From positions 1-60,121 of the forward strand of contig NZ_CAMFJF010000022.1 of NCBI RefSeq assembly GCF_945956895.1: a stretch of 60,121 bases of DNA. The letters run 5' to 3'. This stretch comes from an uncultured Allobosea sp. (GTDB taxonomy: Bacteria; Pseudomonadota; Alphaproteobacteria; Rhizobiales; Beijerinckiaceae). A model generated the notes under the pieces. It was not told where the DNA came from, ran no database searches, and worked only from the letters and a program-made list of their open reading frames with translations. Below, piece by piece: positions 43,510 through 51,211 of this stretch (positions are counted from its first letter, which is position 1; each line of letters opens with the position of its first letter). The position numbers were made by a program, and so were the translations under genes.

Positions 43510-45207
43510 TCAACCCGGCGAACGGGCGAAGACGGCGATCTCCAGTCTGCGCCCGCCATTCAGGTTGAAACCGTTGATCGTGGTCACAAGGCGCGGCTTC
43601 GGCTCCTGCCCGGCAAGTGCCGCGTTGAAATCCCCGGCGAAGCGGCTCTCGACGAAGGCGACACGGCAGCCGGGCTGGTTCAGGAAAGCCGCCGCATCGG
43701 CCCCGCTCGCAGCCATCGCGAGCTTCGTCCCGGTCAGGAAGACGAGGCTGGGTTCGCGATAGCCCAGCGTGATCACGGCGGGATCGGCGCAGCCGACGGA
43801 CCTCGCCGCCTGCGCCAGGCGCGGCGACAGCTTCAGCGAGCGCAGGCTCTCGATGGCGAAGGGATAGACGGCGATCGTCAATAGCAGGCTCGCCGGCACG
43901 CAGCGCCAGAGCGCGCCTTCGAAATCGCGCCGCCGGAACGCCGCGACGACGCTGATACCGGCGAGCAGGACGAGCGCGAAGAACGGCAATGCCAGCCAGG
44001 GCACCGAGCGGTCGAGCGTCCAGTTGCCGAACAGGATCGTGCCCATCAGCGCCAGCGGCACCACCACGACGAGGCAGGCGGTGAGCACCGCACCGCGCCG
44101 GTTGCGGTCGATGCCGCTGTTCAGCACCGCCAGCAGCAGCAGCGCGGTGATCGCCGGATAGAGCGGCAGCACGTAATGCGGTAGCTTGGTCGGCACCGCC
44201 TCGAAGACCAGCCAGGACGGCACGATCCAGGCGATCAGGAACAGGATCTGCGGCTCCTTGCGGCGCACCCAGGCGAAGGGCACCGCCATCGCCGCGAAGG
44301 CGGCCGCCGGCCAATAGGTCGCGAAGAAGAACAGCAGGTAGAGCCCGGGCGGTCCCCAATGCTTCTCCTGCCCCTCGGCGACCTTGCCGAGCATGTCCTG
44401 GCCGACGCTCTCGGCGAAGAAGCTGCCGCCGGTCTTGACCATGATCGCTGCGAACCAGGGCAAGGCAACGACGAGGCAGAGCAGCAAGCCGGCCCCGAAG
44501 CGCAGCGGCTTCAGCCAGCGGAAGGAGCGCAGGCTCGCACTCAGCACGAGAATAGCGAGACCCCAGACCATCGGCACGATCGGCCCCTTGATCAGCAGGC
44601 CGAGCGCGGTCGCGCCCCAGAATACCAGCCAGTTGCGCCGGTCCGGCACGAAGGCGAGCGAGCGCGTCCAGTCGAGCCAGGTGCGCGCCAGCGCGCCCAT
44701 GGTCGCAACCGCACAAGCCGCCAGCAACGCGTCGGTCTTGGCGATACGCGCCTCGACGCCGAGCAGCACGGCGGAGGCCATCAATGCCGCGCCGAGCAGG
44801 GCGAGCGGCGGCGACAGGAACGCCAGCAACGCCCAATAGGTCAGGAGCACGGTTGCGGTCGCACCGACCAGCGAGGGAATACGATAGAGCCAGATCTGCG
44901 TCCGCGCCTCGGATATGCCGAGCGCCTCGCCGGCCTTCACCGCTGCGCTCTGCAGCCAGTAGATGCCGACCGGCTTCTTGTGGCGCGCCTCGTCCTGGAA
45001 GCGGATATCGACGAAATCGCCGGTTTCCAGCATCTGCTTGCTCGCCTGCGCGAAGCGCGGCTCGTCACGGTCGAGCGGCTGGAGCGTGCTGAAACCGGGC
45101 AGGAAGGCCGCGAGCGACAACAGCAGCAGGAAGATGCAGGCCCGCAGATGGCTGGCGGAAGCCGCATCCCTGACCCGGTCGATCGCTGGCGTGAGCGAAA
45201 ACATCAT
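43510..45207 (-). CDS. ArnT-like lipid A glycosyltransferase (GT39/GT83 type)
   Basis: A 565-residue polytopic membrane enzyme with about 12 helices. The first periplasmic loop contains LDRDEPRFAQASKQML (Asp46, Asp48, Glu49), the catalytic acid cluster of GT-C transferases, then the KKPVGIYWLQ substrate loop. A periplasmic C-terminal domain of about 120 residues follows. It probably transfers a sugar from undecaprenyl phosphate to lipid A or another envelope glycan. With the GT2 and LAB_N genes it makes a three-step module on the minus strand. Confidence 0.87.
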   Translation of the reverse strand: MMFSLTPAIDRVRDAASASHLRACIFLLLLSLAAFLPGFSTLQPLDRDEPRFAQASKQMLETGDFVDIRFQDEARHKKPVGIYWLQSAAVKAGEALGISEARTQIWLYRIPSLVGATATVLLTYWALLAFLSPPLALLGAALMASAVLLGVEARIAKTDALLAACAVATMGALARTWLDWTRSLAFVPDRRNWLVFWGATALGLLIKGPIVPMVWGLAILVLSASLRSFRWLKPLRFGAGLLLCLVVALPWFAAIMVKTGGSFFAESVGQDMLGKVAEGQEKHWGPPGLYLLFFFATYWPAAAFAAMAVPFAWVRRKEPQILFLIAWIVPSWLVFEAVPTKLPHYVLPLYPAITALLLLAVLNSGIDRNRRGAVLTACLVVVVPLALMGTILFGNWTLDRSVPWLALPFFALVLLAGISVVAAFRRRDFEGALWRCVPASLLLTIAVYPFAIESLRSLKLSPRLAQAARSVGCADPAVITLGYREPSLVFLTGTKLAMAASGADAAAFLNQPGCRVAFVESRFAGDFNAALAGQEPKPRLVTTINGFNLNGGRRLEIAVFARSPG

Positions 45208-45422
45208 TCATCCCCGCGGCAGCCCGGCCGCATGTCCTGAAAGTCGAGTGCTGCCCGATGACGGGCCTTTCAGGCACGATCAAGGCGAGGCCGCGCGGGT
45301 TTACGCTGCCGGGGAAGGGTCGGCAAGCATAGTGGAGCGGCAATGCCGATCGAGGGCAACGACGAAGCCGGGCTATCGCAGCGCCGGGCGAGAAGGATGC
45401 GCCAGGACATTCCCTCCAACGA

Positions 45423-45680
45423 TCAGTCGTCGGAAGGCTCTTCGCCGATCCTGATCGCCTGGGTCATCCGCGGCGACAGGGTCATGGCGTGACTTTCTAC
45501 GGGCGCGGCCGGGTTGGTGCGAACCGATACATAGGCGGGCAATTCGCATACTGACCTCGGAGCGCCTCCGTAGCCGGCGCCGAGTGTCGGCAGGCTGACC
45601 GTCCTGACGAAAGCGGGCTCGGCGAGTGTCGGTGAAGAAAGGGTCGCCGCAAGGGCGGTCATGGCAACGAACCGCAACAT
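45423..45680 (-). CDS. Small secreted protein, hypothetical
   Basis: From ATG 45680 the product is 85 residues with a signal peptide (MLRFVAMTALAATLSSPTLA, cut before EPAFV). The mature part has one Cys and no recognised motif, ending GEEPSDD. GGAG lies 8 bases upstream of the ATG. An earlier in-frame start adds 19 unlikely residues. The gap between it and the ArnT-like gene (45208-45422) shows no gene. Confidence 0.55.
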   Translation of the reverse strand: MLRFVAMTALAATLSSPTLAEPAFVRTVSLPTLGAGYGGAPRSVCELPAYVSVRTNPAAPVESHAMTLSPRMTQAIRIGEEPSDD

Positions 45681-45745
45681 GGCTGTGCTCCGCATGCCCC
45701 CCGTTGGTACAACAGGGTTCGAAGCAGCCTGTTCCATCAGGTATT

Positions 45746-45972
45746 CGGCCCGAGCCTTATCGTGACCTGATCAACTGGGGCGATAAGGCCCAGGAACGGA
45801 TCGCAGCTCAGCTCGACGCCGTACACGACTGGCGCGTCACCACGCGCCCTGTCATGCGGCGCCTCATGTCGACGCAACCTGGTTCGTCAACCCGCCCGAT
45901 GGCGACAAGGGCCGCCTCTGCCGCATCCGGTTCAACGGCTTTCAGCCGAACCTGCCGAGGTCCTTGACTTGT
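45746..45972 (+). pseudogene. Frameshifted coding remnant of unknown family
   Basis: One frame reads RPEPYRDLINWGDKAQERIA and AQLDAVHDWRVTTRP. Near 45855-45870 the coding signal moves to another frame reading PHVDATWFVNPPDGDKGRLC and RIRFNGFQPNLPRS. Both halves have protein-like composition, and neither frame alone is open and sensible throughout. It looks like a short gene piece broken by a frameshift, in the decayed zone left of the tRNA-Arg integration site. No family recognised. Confidence 0.4.
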
Positions 45973-46033
45973 GATATGCTGAGCGCTGCGAAAGCATCGG
46001 CTGTCCGGTAGCTGCGATCCGAAGGTGGAGAGC

Positions 46034-46321
46034 ATGAAGACACGGAGGGTATGCCGGACTTGCCGGGGACAGCGTTCGGTCGCGAACTTTGCCTACCCTG
46101 GGCACATTGAAGCCTGCCCATGCTGCGACGCATCCGGGTACGTCGCGATCGCTGACAGCAAAACCGTACCCCACACAAATGCCTCCGCCTCTCCCGCTGC
46201 AAATGATATCGGCAGCCTTCGAAAACTGCTCAATGAAACGCGTAAATTACTGACCTCAGTAATGATCACCCTGACATCATGGAGCGAGCTTTTCGAACTT
46301 ACGATCCTCGCAGGGGTGTAG
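46034..46321 (+). CDS. Small zinc-ribbon (DnaJ-like CxxC) protein, hypothetical
   Basis: A 95-residue protein with two Cys clusters near its N-terminus: RVCRTCRGQ (Cys7, Cys10) and EACPCCDASGYVA (Cys28, Cys30, Cys31), similar to the paired CxxCxG units of DnaJ-type zinc fingers. The C-terminal half is helical. ATG 46034 has GGTGGAG four bases upstream; GTG 46025 is an alternative. Its base composition is lower in GC than the chromosome. It sits in the decayed zone beside the tRNA hot spot and could be cargo of an earlier element. Confidence 0.55.
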   Translation: MKTRRVCRTCRGQRSVANFAYPGHIEACPCCDASGYVAIADSKTVPHTNASASPAANDIGSLRKLLNETRKLLTSVMITLTSWSELFELTILAGV

Positions 46322-46331
46322 CCAGGCTCGT

Positions 46332-46952
46332 CCATCTTGCAACGGTCACAGCACGATCTCAGCGGATTTGCAGAGATCGCAACAAGCCGACCGAACCTTC
46401 AAGCCCGGCAAGGAGAACCGCTCCGACGATGTGCGGATCGCCCTCCCGAAGACCGGCAAGGAGGTCTGGCGGCCGCTCTTCGATCCGGAGAACCCCGACG
46501 TCCCGCTCTTCCCCGAGCTCATGGCTCGGCTCGACGCCATCGAGCGCGAGCGCATCGGCGGCTTGATGCTGGTCCGCGACTGGAAGGATGACAAGGAGGG
46601 TCGCCCGCTCCCCTAGCCGACCGGTAATATGGGCGATCTCACCGACATGCGCCATGAGGTGAAGCGAAGCGCCAAGGTGGCCGGCCCGTCCGGGAACATC
46701 ACCTTCACGTCGTTCCGAAACGGCGATCTGACAGAGACTGGCGACGCCGACATGACCGATCGCGAGATACTGGCCCAGTCGGCGCAGACCTCCACGAAGG
46801 CGCTGCCCGGCTACGTCAAGAAGACCATGAAACAGGTCGCCAACGGCGCCCGGAAACGCCGAGCCGTGCGAACGGACGGCGGCCAAAAGTCAAAACGACC
46901 AGCAGTATCTTTGTCAGAACGCATCACGGAACAGACGGAGCTTCCGCGATGA
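46332..46952 (+). pseudogene. Degenerate tyrosine recombinase (integrase) C-terminal part with TAG
   Basis: One continuous frame carries recombinase-like sequence on both sides of a TAG at 46614-46616: before it RIALPKTGKEVWRPLFDPEN and RIGGLMLVRDWKDDKEGRPL; after it NMGDLTDMRHEVKRSAKVAG, then TFTSFRNGDLTETGDADMTD and YVKKTMKQVANGARKRR. The TAG most simply replaces a TGG Trp codon. The expected HxxR and second His positions are changed (SFRNG, AQSAQTS), so it would be inactive even if read through. The N-terminal half is missing. It marks an older insertion at this tRNA. Confidence 0.7.
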
Positions 46953-46956
46953 AAAC

Positions 46957-47003
46957 AATGGCGAGCCCGGCAGGATTCGAACCTGCGACCAGCAGCTTAG
47001 AAG
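46957..47003. repeat. attL: displaced 3' half of tRNA-Arg(TCT)
   Basis: From TGGCGAGCCCGG to CAGCAGCTTAGAAG it repeats the 3' 45 bases of the intact tRNA gene at 60041-60117, up to the anticodon. There are two differences, at 46972 and 46984, which are the two partners of one T-stem pair. Beyond AAG (47003) the sequences diverge, so this is the left end of the element. Confidence 0.92.
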
Positions 47004-47106
47004 TCAGATTTTGCAATTGACGCTAAGTGCGGATGGCTGCGGATAACTCAAATTCATCAGCATTTATCGCCCTAAACCCGCTGTCACTGTGCTTGCAAGT
47101 GAGGAT

Positions 47107-47140
47107 GGGTAACGACAAGATTGCTACCCATCTGCTACCC
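47107..47140. repeat. Left arm-type sites: GGGTAAC and paired GCTACCC
   Basis: GGGTAAC (47107) is followed by GCTACCC at 47123 and 47134, exactly 11 bases (one helical turn) apart, forming GCTACCCATCTGCTACCC. The same arrangement is found at the right end (59956-59993) and one copy inside (51595). Position beside attL and the integrase gene suggests arm-type integrase sites or an excisionase/repressor operator. Confidence 0.7.
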
Positions 47141-47150
47141 AGGCAACAGA

Positions 47151-48392
47151 ATGCTGCTCACGCGCGCGAACATCAGCCAACTTAGGGTGCCGCCGGGCAA
47201 GGCGGAAATCACCTATTGGGACGATGAGATAAAGGGGTTCGGGCTACGACTTAGGCAAGGTGGGGCTGGTCGGTGGATCGTCCAGTTCCGCAATGCGCAG
47301 GGCCAGCAGCGGAAGCTGACGCTTTCGCAAATCCCCATGAACAGCGTCGATCAAGCGCGCGCCGCGGCCGAACGCGTCATTCGAAATATTGCCGATGATC
47401 GCGACCCCCAAGCCGAGAAGGTCGCTCTCCGAAAGGCACGCGAGGTCGAGAAATTCAAGCTTTCTGACCTCCTTAAGCTCTACCTTCCGGCTGCGAAAGA
47501 TCGCCTGCGCGCTTCCAGCTACGACGAGGTCGAGCGCCACTTGCAGATCATCTGGGCCCCCATCCATAGCATCGCAGTGGGTGCACTCGACAGTCGGCGC
47601 ATAGCCCTAGAGCTCGACAAGATCGCGAAGGCGCGCGGCCTGATTACCGCAAATCGCGCTCGTTCGTCACTGTCAGCGATGATGGGTTGGGGAATCGAAA
47701 AAGGCCGAGTCGACAGCAACCCCGTTATCAACGTCGCCAAGGCGCTGAAGCGCGAGCCCAAGCGTGAGCGCGTGCTGACGGACGAGGAATTGGCCGATGT
47801 CTGGGCCTGCTGCGGGCAAGACGATTTCGGCCGCATCGTGCGGTTGCTCATCCTTACAGCGGCACGTCGCGAGGAGGTCGCCGGCGCACGGTGGCCCGAG
47901 ATCGACCTCTCTCGAGGTACCTGGCAGCTCCCGGCCGAGCGCGTGAAAAACGGCAGATCGCACCTCATCCCCCTCCCCCAGACTGCGGTTTCGATCCTGC
48001 GATCGGTAGATCGTCGCGAGAAGCGGGAACTGCTGTTTGGCGAGGGCGAAGGCAGCTTCGCAGGCTGGAGCAAGAGCAAGGCCCGGCTCGACGAGACTAT
48101 CGCATCCCGTCGGCAGAAGATCGCCACGGAGACCGGCATTGAGCCGCTCAGCATGCCGCCGTGGCGCATTCACGACCTTCGCCGTTCCGCCGCTACCGGC
48201 ATGGCTCGCCTCGGCATCAGCATCGCCGTTATCGAGCGCGCGTTGAACCACGTCTCTGGGGAATTCAAGGGCATCGTGGCGGTCTATCAGCGTCACGATT
48301 TTCAGCGCGAGGTTCAGGAAGCGTTCGCCGCCTGGGCAGAGCATATCGGCGCAATTACGCGAGAGAAGAATAGCGATGCTGCCTCTCGCTGA
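47151..48392 (+). CDS. Tyrosine recombinase (phage-type integrase)
   Basis: A 413-residue integrase. An N-terminal arm-binding domain (with EITYWDDEIKGFGLRLRQGG, the DUF4102-like start) and a SAM-like core-binding domain (about 95-190) precede the catalytic domain. Catalytic residues are visible: Arg239/Arg240 in TAARREEVAGARW, His341-x-x-Arg344 in IHDLRRSAATG, His in LNHVSG and nucleophile Tyr379 in VAVYQRHDF. ATG 47151 is taken; TTG 47121 would run through the arm-type sites. It inserts the element into tRNA-Arg. Confidence 0.95.
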   Translation: MLLTRANISQLRVPPGKAEITYWDDEIKGFGLRLRQGGAGRWIVQFRNAQGQQRKLTLSQIPMNSVDQARAAAERVIRNIADDRDPQAEKVALRKAREVEKFKLSDLLKLYLPAAKDRLRASSYDEVERHLQIIWAPIHSIAVGALDSRRIALELDKIAKARGLITANRARSSLSAMMGWGIEKGRVDSNPVINVAKALKREPKRERVLTDEELADVWACCGQDDFGRIVRLLILTAARREEVAGARWPEIDLSRGTWQLPAERVKNGRSHLIPLPQTAVSILRSVDRREKRELLFGEGEGSFAGWSKSKARLDETIASRRQKIATETGIEPLSMPPWRIHDLRRSAATGMARLGISIAVIERALNHVSGEFKGIVAVYQRHDFQREVQEAFAAWAEHIGAITREKNSDAASR

Positions 48393-48780
48393 CCTCTTGG
48401 CGCAACTCCAAGCGCGAGGCCTCGACGAAGATATTCTGCGACTCGTCGAGGCGAAGCTGACAGTAAAACCCCGTCCGACCAGCAAGTATGTAACTTTCGT
48501 ATCCAACGAACTGTCATCGGCACGGCAAGAAGAGCGAATTCAGGAAAAGGAAACCGACGAAAAGCGGCGGATACGAAAGGCTATTTCCGCCATCTGGCCT
48601 GACCAAATACCAGAAAGGCTGGGGAAAAAGGCTCGTATCGACCTGATCAAAGAGCACATCAAGACGCTAGAACTACCACCCGTTTCGACATCTACGATTG
48701 AGCGCGAGCTGGGCTACAGAAAGCGAGCTAGCAGCAAATTGACGGAGTTGACCAAGTTGACGAAGTTGCGTTCTCCCTGA
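48376..48780 (+). CDS. Hypothetical protein overlapping the integrase gene
   Basis: A 134-residue, charged, helical protein that starts inside the last 17 bases of the integrase gene, so they are co-expressed. An acidic N-terminal helix pair (LADLLAQLQARGLDEDILRL) is followed by a basic region and, near residues 85-117, RIDLIKEHIKTLELPPVSTS then TIERELGYRKR, which reads like a helix-turn-helix. It may bind DNA, for example helping excision. Composition is more AT-rich than chromosomal genes. No family recognised. Confidence 0.65.
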   Translation: MLPLADLLAQLQARGLDEDILRLVEAKLTVKPRPTSKYVTFVSNELSSARQEERIQEKETDEKRRIRKAISAIWPDQIPERLGKKARIDLIKEHIKTLELPPVSTSTIERELGYRKRASSKLTELTKLTKLRSP

Positions 48781-48843
48781 AGCGCTTATCCCAACTCATC
48801 CTCACCTCACCGAACGCATCCGCCGTCTCCGTGAGGTATCAGC

Positions 48844-49059
48844 ATGCATCCTGCCGTCACAGCGCTCCCGCCGGCTCTCGAAAGCCGCAGGCTCCTGGAC
48901 ACTAAGCAATCCGCCTCGATCGCAGGCTATTCCGTCCAGCATTTCCGGGATCTGGTCCGCCGGGGCATTGCACCGCAGCCCATCCGCCTTTCCGCTCGAA
49001 AGCTGGGCTGGCGCGCAGGCGATCTCGCCGACTGGATCGACTCCAAGGCGGGCGCCTGA
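48844..49059 (+). CDS. AlpA-like helix-turn-helix regulator / excisionase
   Basis: A 71-residue protein of the MerR-like AlpA class. RLLDTKQSASIAGYSVQHFR (residues 16-35) is the HTH and PIRLSARKLGWRAGDLADWI is the wing plus final helix, as in small phage excisionases and AlpA activators. GTGAGG lies 7 bases before the ATG. In P4-like satellites AlpA activates excision and integrase genes; the same is proposed here. It is directly followed by a run of small genes. Confidence 0.75.
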   Translation: MHPAVTALPPALESRRLLDTKQSASIAGYSVQHFRDLVRRGIAPQPIRLSARKLGWRAGDLADWIDSKAGA

Positions 49060-49061
49060 CC

Positions 49062-49280
49062 ATGGCCGGCTTCCGCCACAACCCCGATACGGGCGAGCGC
49101 GAGTATCAGGACGGCCCTGCGACCGATGATGCGCCCGCGCCGTCCGGCCCGCCCATGCGCGATCCCGGCTGGGTCGAGATGTTCCTGGCTCCGAACGAGC
49201 AGGGCTTTCCGTTGCGGTCGCCGCCTCGCTCTCCCGGTCCTCGTCATCGCGGATACCGCCGCAAGTCGCTGCGCCGGTGA
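49062..49280 (+). CDS. Small hypothetical protein
   Basis: A 72-residue protein beginning two bases after the AlpA-like stop. The N-terminal half MAGFRHNPDTGEREYQDGPA is acidic and polar; the C-terminus is Pro- and Arg-rich (PRHRGYRRKSLRR). No ribosome site of note beyond coupling to the previous gene. Tight packing supports a real gene, but nothing is recognised in it. Confidence 0.45.
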   Translation: MAGFRHNPDTGEREYQDGPATDDAPAPSGPPMRDPGWVEMFLAPNEQGFPLRSPPRSPGPRHRGYRRKSLRR

Positions 49281-49284
49281 CGCC

Positions 49285-49479
49285 GTGGACGAGCGCGAAC
49301 CCCACCACGTCATCGTCGAGCGGCTGATCACCGAGGCTCGACTGCACGGCTACCTCTACGAGCTCAAGCGCCAGCTTGCCGCGATCGACGGCCGGCCCAC
49401 GCCGGATACTGAAACCCACCTCTCACCACCAACGCAACCGCGGCCGAGGCGCCGCAAGCCGAAAGGATCGGACCGATGA
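49285..49479 (+). CDS. Small hypothetical protein
   Basis: From GTG 49285 the product is 64 residues: DEREPHHVIVERLITEARLH then GYLYELKRQLAAIDG, a pair of helices, and a Pro/Arg/Lys-rich tail ending PRRRKPKGSDR. The start is five bases after the previous stop; its TGA overlaps the next ATG (ATGA). A longer in-frame reading overlaps the preceding gene and is less likely. Confidence 0.5.
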   Translation: MDEREPHHVIVERLITEARLHGYLYELKRQLAAIDGRPTPDTETHLSPPTQPRPRRRKPKGSDR

Positions 49480-50048
49480 AGGCAATGACGAAAATCGAGC
49501 GCGAGGAACTGCTTGCTAAGATCGACGGGCTGAACCAGCGCATCGTCGATCTGGAGCGGGACGAGCGCATGCTCCGCGAGAAGATCGAGCAGCTTGACGA
49601 GGATGTCGCCAACGGCAAGGCCGGCGCCAAGGCGGAAGCGATCCGGCTCGACGAGAAGGCTCGTGCGGCTCACCTGGAGATCGAAGCCTGCCAGCGTGCG
49701 GCATCAACCGCTCAGCGCCGTTGGGAAGACGACGAGCCGTTCCGCGATGCTGAGCGTGAAGCAGCCCGCAAGACGCAGCGTGAGGAAGCTTGCCGCTTCA
49801 TCTACGCCAGCGCCCACGAATGCGACGAAATAGCTCGATCGCTCATGAGTGCGCTGTCCGACTTCCAACGCTCGTTGGAGCCCGCGGTTGCCGCTGGCGT
49901 AGATCCGCACGTCCAGCATCAGATGCTGCTGCAGTACGTTTTTCAGCCCATGCTGGTAGCCGCTGGTTTCGGCTCGGTCCGCTCCGAATGGGCAGGCACC
50001 GTAGCGCAGTCGCTCGAAGACGCTGCCCGGCAGCACGTTTGGCCTTGA
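49476..50048 (+). CDS. Coiled-coil protein of unknown function
   Basis: A 190-residue cytosolic protein. Residues 5-115 form a continuous coiled coil (EELLAKIDGLNQRIVDLERD and so on), and the C-terminal 75 residues are a separate helical part with HVQHQMLLQYVFQPMLVAAG. It overlaps the previous gene by four bases. A hairpin terminator follows within 10 bases. No known family; such proteins are frequent in phage early regions. Confidence 0.6.
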   Translation: MKAMTKIEREELLAKIDGLNQRIVDLERDERMLREKIEQLDEDVANGKAGAKAEAIRLDEKARAAHLEIEACQRAASTAQRRWEDDEPFRDAEREAARKTQREEACRFIYASAHECDEIARSLMSALSDFQRSLEPAVAAGVDPHVQHQMLLQYVFQPMLVAAGFGSVRSEWAGTVAQSLEDAARQHVWP

Positions 50049-50057
50049 GCCTCCCAG

Positions 50058-50082
50058 CCCCGGCCCAGCGCCGGGGTTTCTT
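50058..50082 (+). terminator. Short hairpin terminator after the coiled-coil gene
   Basis: Stem CCCCGGC / GCCGGGG (50058-50076) with a 5-base loop, followed by TTTCTT. It would end the integrase-side transcript or reduce read-through into the next gene. Confidence 0.6.
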
Positions 50083-50102
50083 CCTCCATCTGGATATCGA
50101 CC

Positions 50103-50366
50103 ATGGCCGACGTGACGCTCGAACACATCGATGAGGAGATTCAGCGCGTCGAGGCCGAGCTGCTGGAATACCATGCAGACCTTCAGGCCTCCGCCGTCCT
50201 CTCCGATCTTATCATTCGCGACGACAAGCCCCGCAAGCGCAGGCGGCTGAAGGTTCTGCGCGTCGTGGCCGATCGCATCAAGGCGATGATCCGCGTCTAT
50301 GAGGACGGCTTGGACGGTCTCGTCGAAACCCGGCGGCAGTATCTGGCCGGCGAGCTCGACGACTGA
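50103..50366 (+). CDS. Small coiled-coil hypothetical protein
   Basis: An 87-residue protein with two helical stretches (TLEHIDEEIQRVEAELLEYH and RRLKVLRVVADRIKAMIRVY) separated by a basic KPRKRRR turn. It lies between the terminator and the HTH gene, eight bases before the latter, suggesting it is the first gene of a second early transcript. Nothing recognised. Confidence 0.55.
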   Translation: MADVTLEHIDEEIQRVEAELLEYHADLQASAVLSDLIIRDDKPRKRRRLKVLRVVADRIKAMIRVYEDGLDGLVETRRQYLAGELDD

Positions 50367-50374
50367 CGCTGCCG

Positions 50375-51211
50375 ATGGACGCCCGAGCTCCACGCCTGAC
50401 GAATTTCCCGGTCAAGAACCGAAAGCCGGCGCGCGTCCTCGATGACATCGAAATCGTGCAGTTTTCGAGCGATGCCATCTTTCGCCGCGCCCGCCAGGAA
50501 TGGCTCCGTGACATCATGCGGCAAGGCGATGCCCGCAGTTTCGCCGTCTGCTTCGCCCTCAGCAGCTACATGTCTTTCCGCAACGGCGGCACGGCCTGGA
50601 CCGACCAGGCGCGGCTAGCTGCCGATCTGGGCTGGGCGACGAAGACCGTCTGGCGCGCGATCCAGGATGCTGTCGCGAACGGCTGGCTGCGGTCACAGCG
50701 CCGGGCGAACAACACCAGCATCTACAAGATGTCGTACAGCCGCTCCCGCCGCGAGACGATCGACCTCGAATACACCGGCCGCATCAAGGATTTTGAGATC
50801 GACGCCGCCCGCAGGCGCATCGCTCGGGAGGCCAACGGTTCGGACAGGTTTGACGGAACCATTCAGACAGATTTGTCCGAACGGAACGGACAGGAGTGTC
50901 CGAATGGTTCGGACAGGTTTGACCGTCTATCCTCTGAAATATCCTCAGAGGCTGATCCTGATAGGCCATCCTCGGAGAGGCTTGGCGAGGGGGAGCAGGA
51001 TATGGCTTCAGGCTCCGAGCAAAAAAAAGCGCTGCTCGACGACGTGATTTCGGCGCTCGGGCGCGGCGACATCGCGGAGGGTCAGCGCATCGCCGACGGG
51101 CTGCCTCCGGCGAGGCTCGACTGGATCGTCTCCCTGGTCGACGAGGAGGGTATGGTCGGCGCCCATCAGGCAATCGTCGAGGCCCGAAAATCGGCATCGC
51201 CACGTCGCTGA
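50375..51211 (+). CDS. Helix-turn-helix protein, possible replication initiator
   Basis: A 278-residue protein. Residues 60-125 form a winged helix-turn-helix: TAWTDQARLAADLGWATKTV then WRAIQDAVANGWLRSQRRAN, the layout of phage and plasmid replication initiators and lambda O-like proteins. The middle (about 155-190) is an insertion with the peptide repeat NGSDRFD, encoded by iteron-like DNA. The C-terminal domain (about 220-270) is helical. As in lambda O, an origin inside the initiator gene is plausible. Replication function is inferred, not shown. Confidence 0.55.
   Translation: MDARAPRLTNFPVKNRKPARVLDDIEIVQFSSDAIFRRARQEWLRDIMRQGDARSFAVCFALSSYMSFRNGGTAWTDQARLAADLGWATKTVWRAIQDAVANGWLRSQRRANNTSIYKMSYSRSRRETIDLEYTGRIKDFEIDAARRRIAREANGSDRFDGTIQTDLSERNGQECPNGSDRFDRLSSEISSEADPDRPSSERLGEGEQDMASGSEQKKALLDDVISALGRGDIAEGQRIADGLPPARLDWIVSLVDEEGMVGAHQAIVEARKSASPRR
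50837..50951. repeat. Iteron-like repeat cluster inside the HTH gene, possible origin
   Basis: GGTTCGGACAGGTTTGAC occurs at 50837 and 50906, exactly 69 bases (23 codons) apart. The octamer TTCGGACA or its complement TGTCCGAA occurs four times (50839, 50874, 50897, 50908), two in each direction. CGGACA-GGAG-TGTCCG is a hairpin at 50887-50902, and CCTCTGA / TCAGAGG forms another at 50931-50951 around AT-rich bases. Confidence 0.65.

Noticed and set aside
45208..45422. A gene between the ArnT-like gene and the small secreted protein gene
   Set aside because: No frame with a start, ribosome site and plausible composition was found; only a weak CCTGAAAG/CTTTCAGG inverted repeat.
46025..46033. GTG 46025 as the start of the zinc-ribbon gene
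   Set aside because: The Shine-Dalgarno GGTGGAG overlaps it and is correctly placed for ATG 46034.
46959..47003. A second tRNA-Arg gene
   Set aside because: Only the 3' half is present; there is no D arm or 5' acceptor strand after AAG, so it is an attachment site copy.
50837..50951. A CRISPR array
   Set aside because: Only two exact long repeats, at a codon-multiple spacing inside a gene, with no regular spacers and no cas genes.
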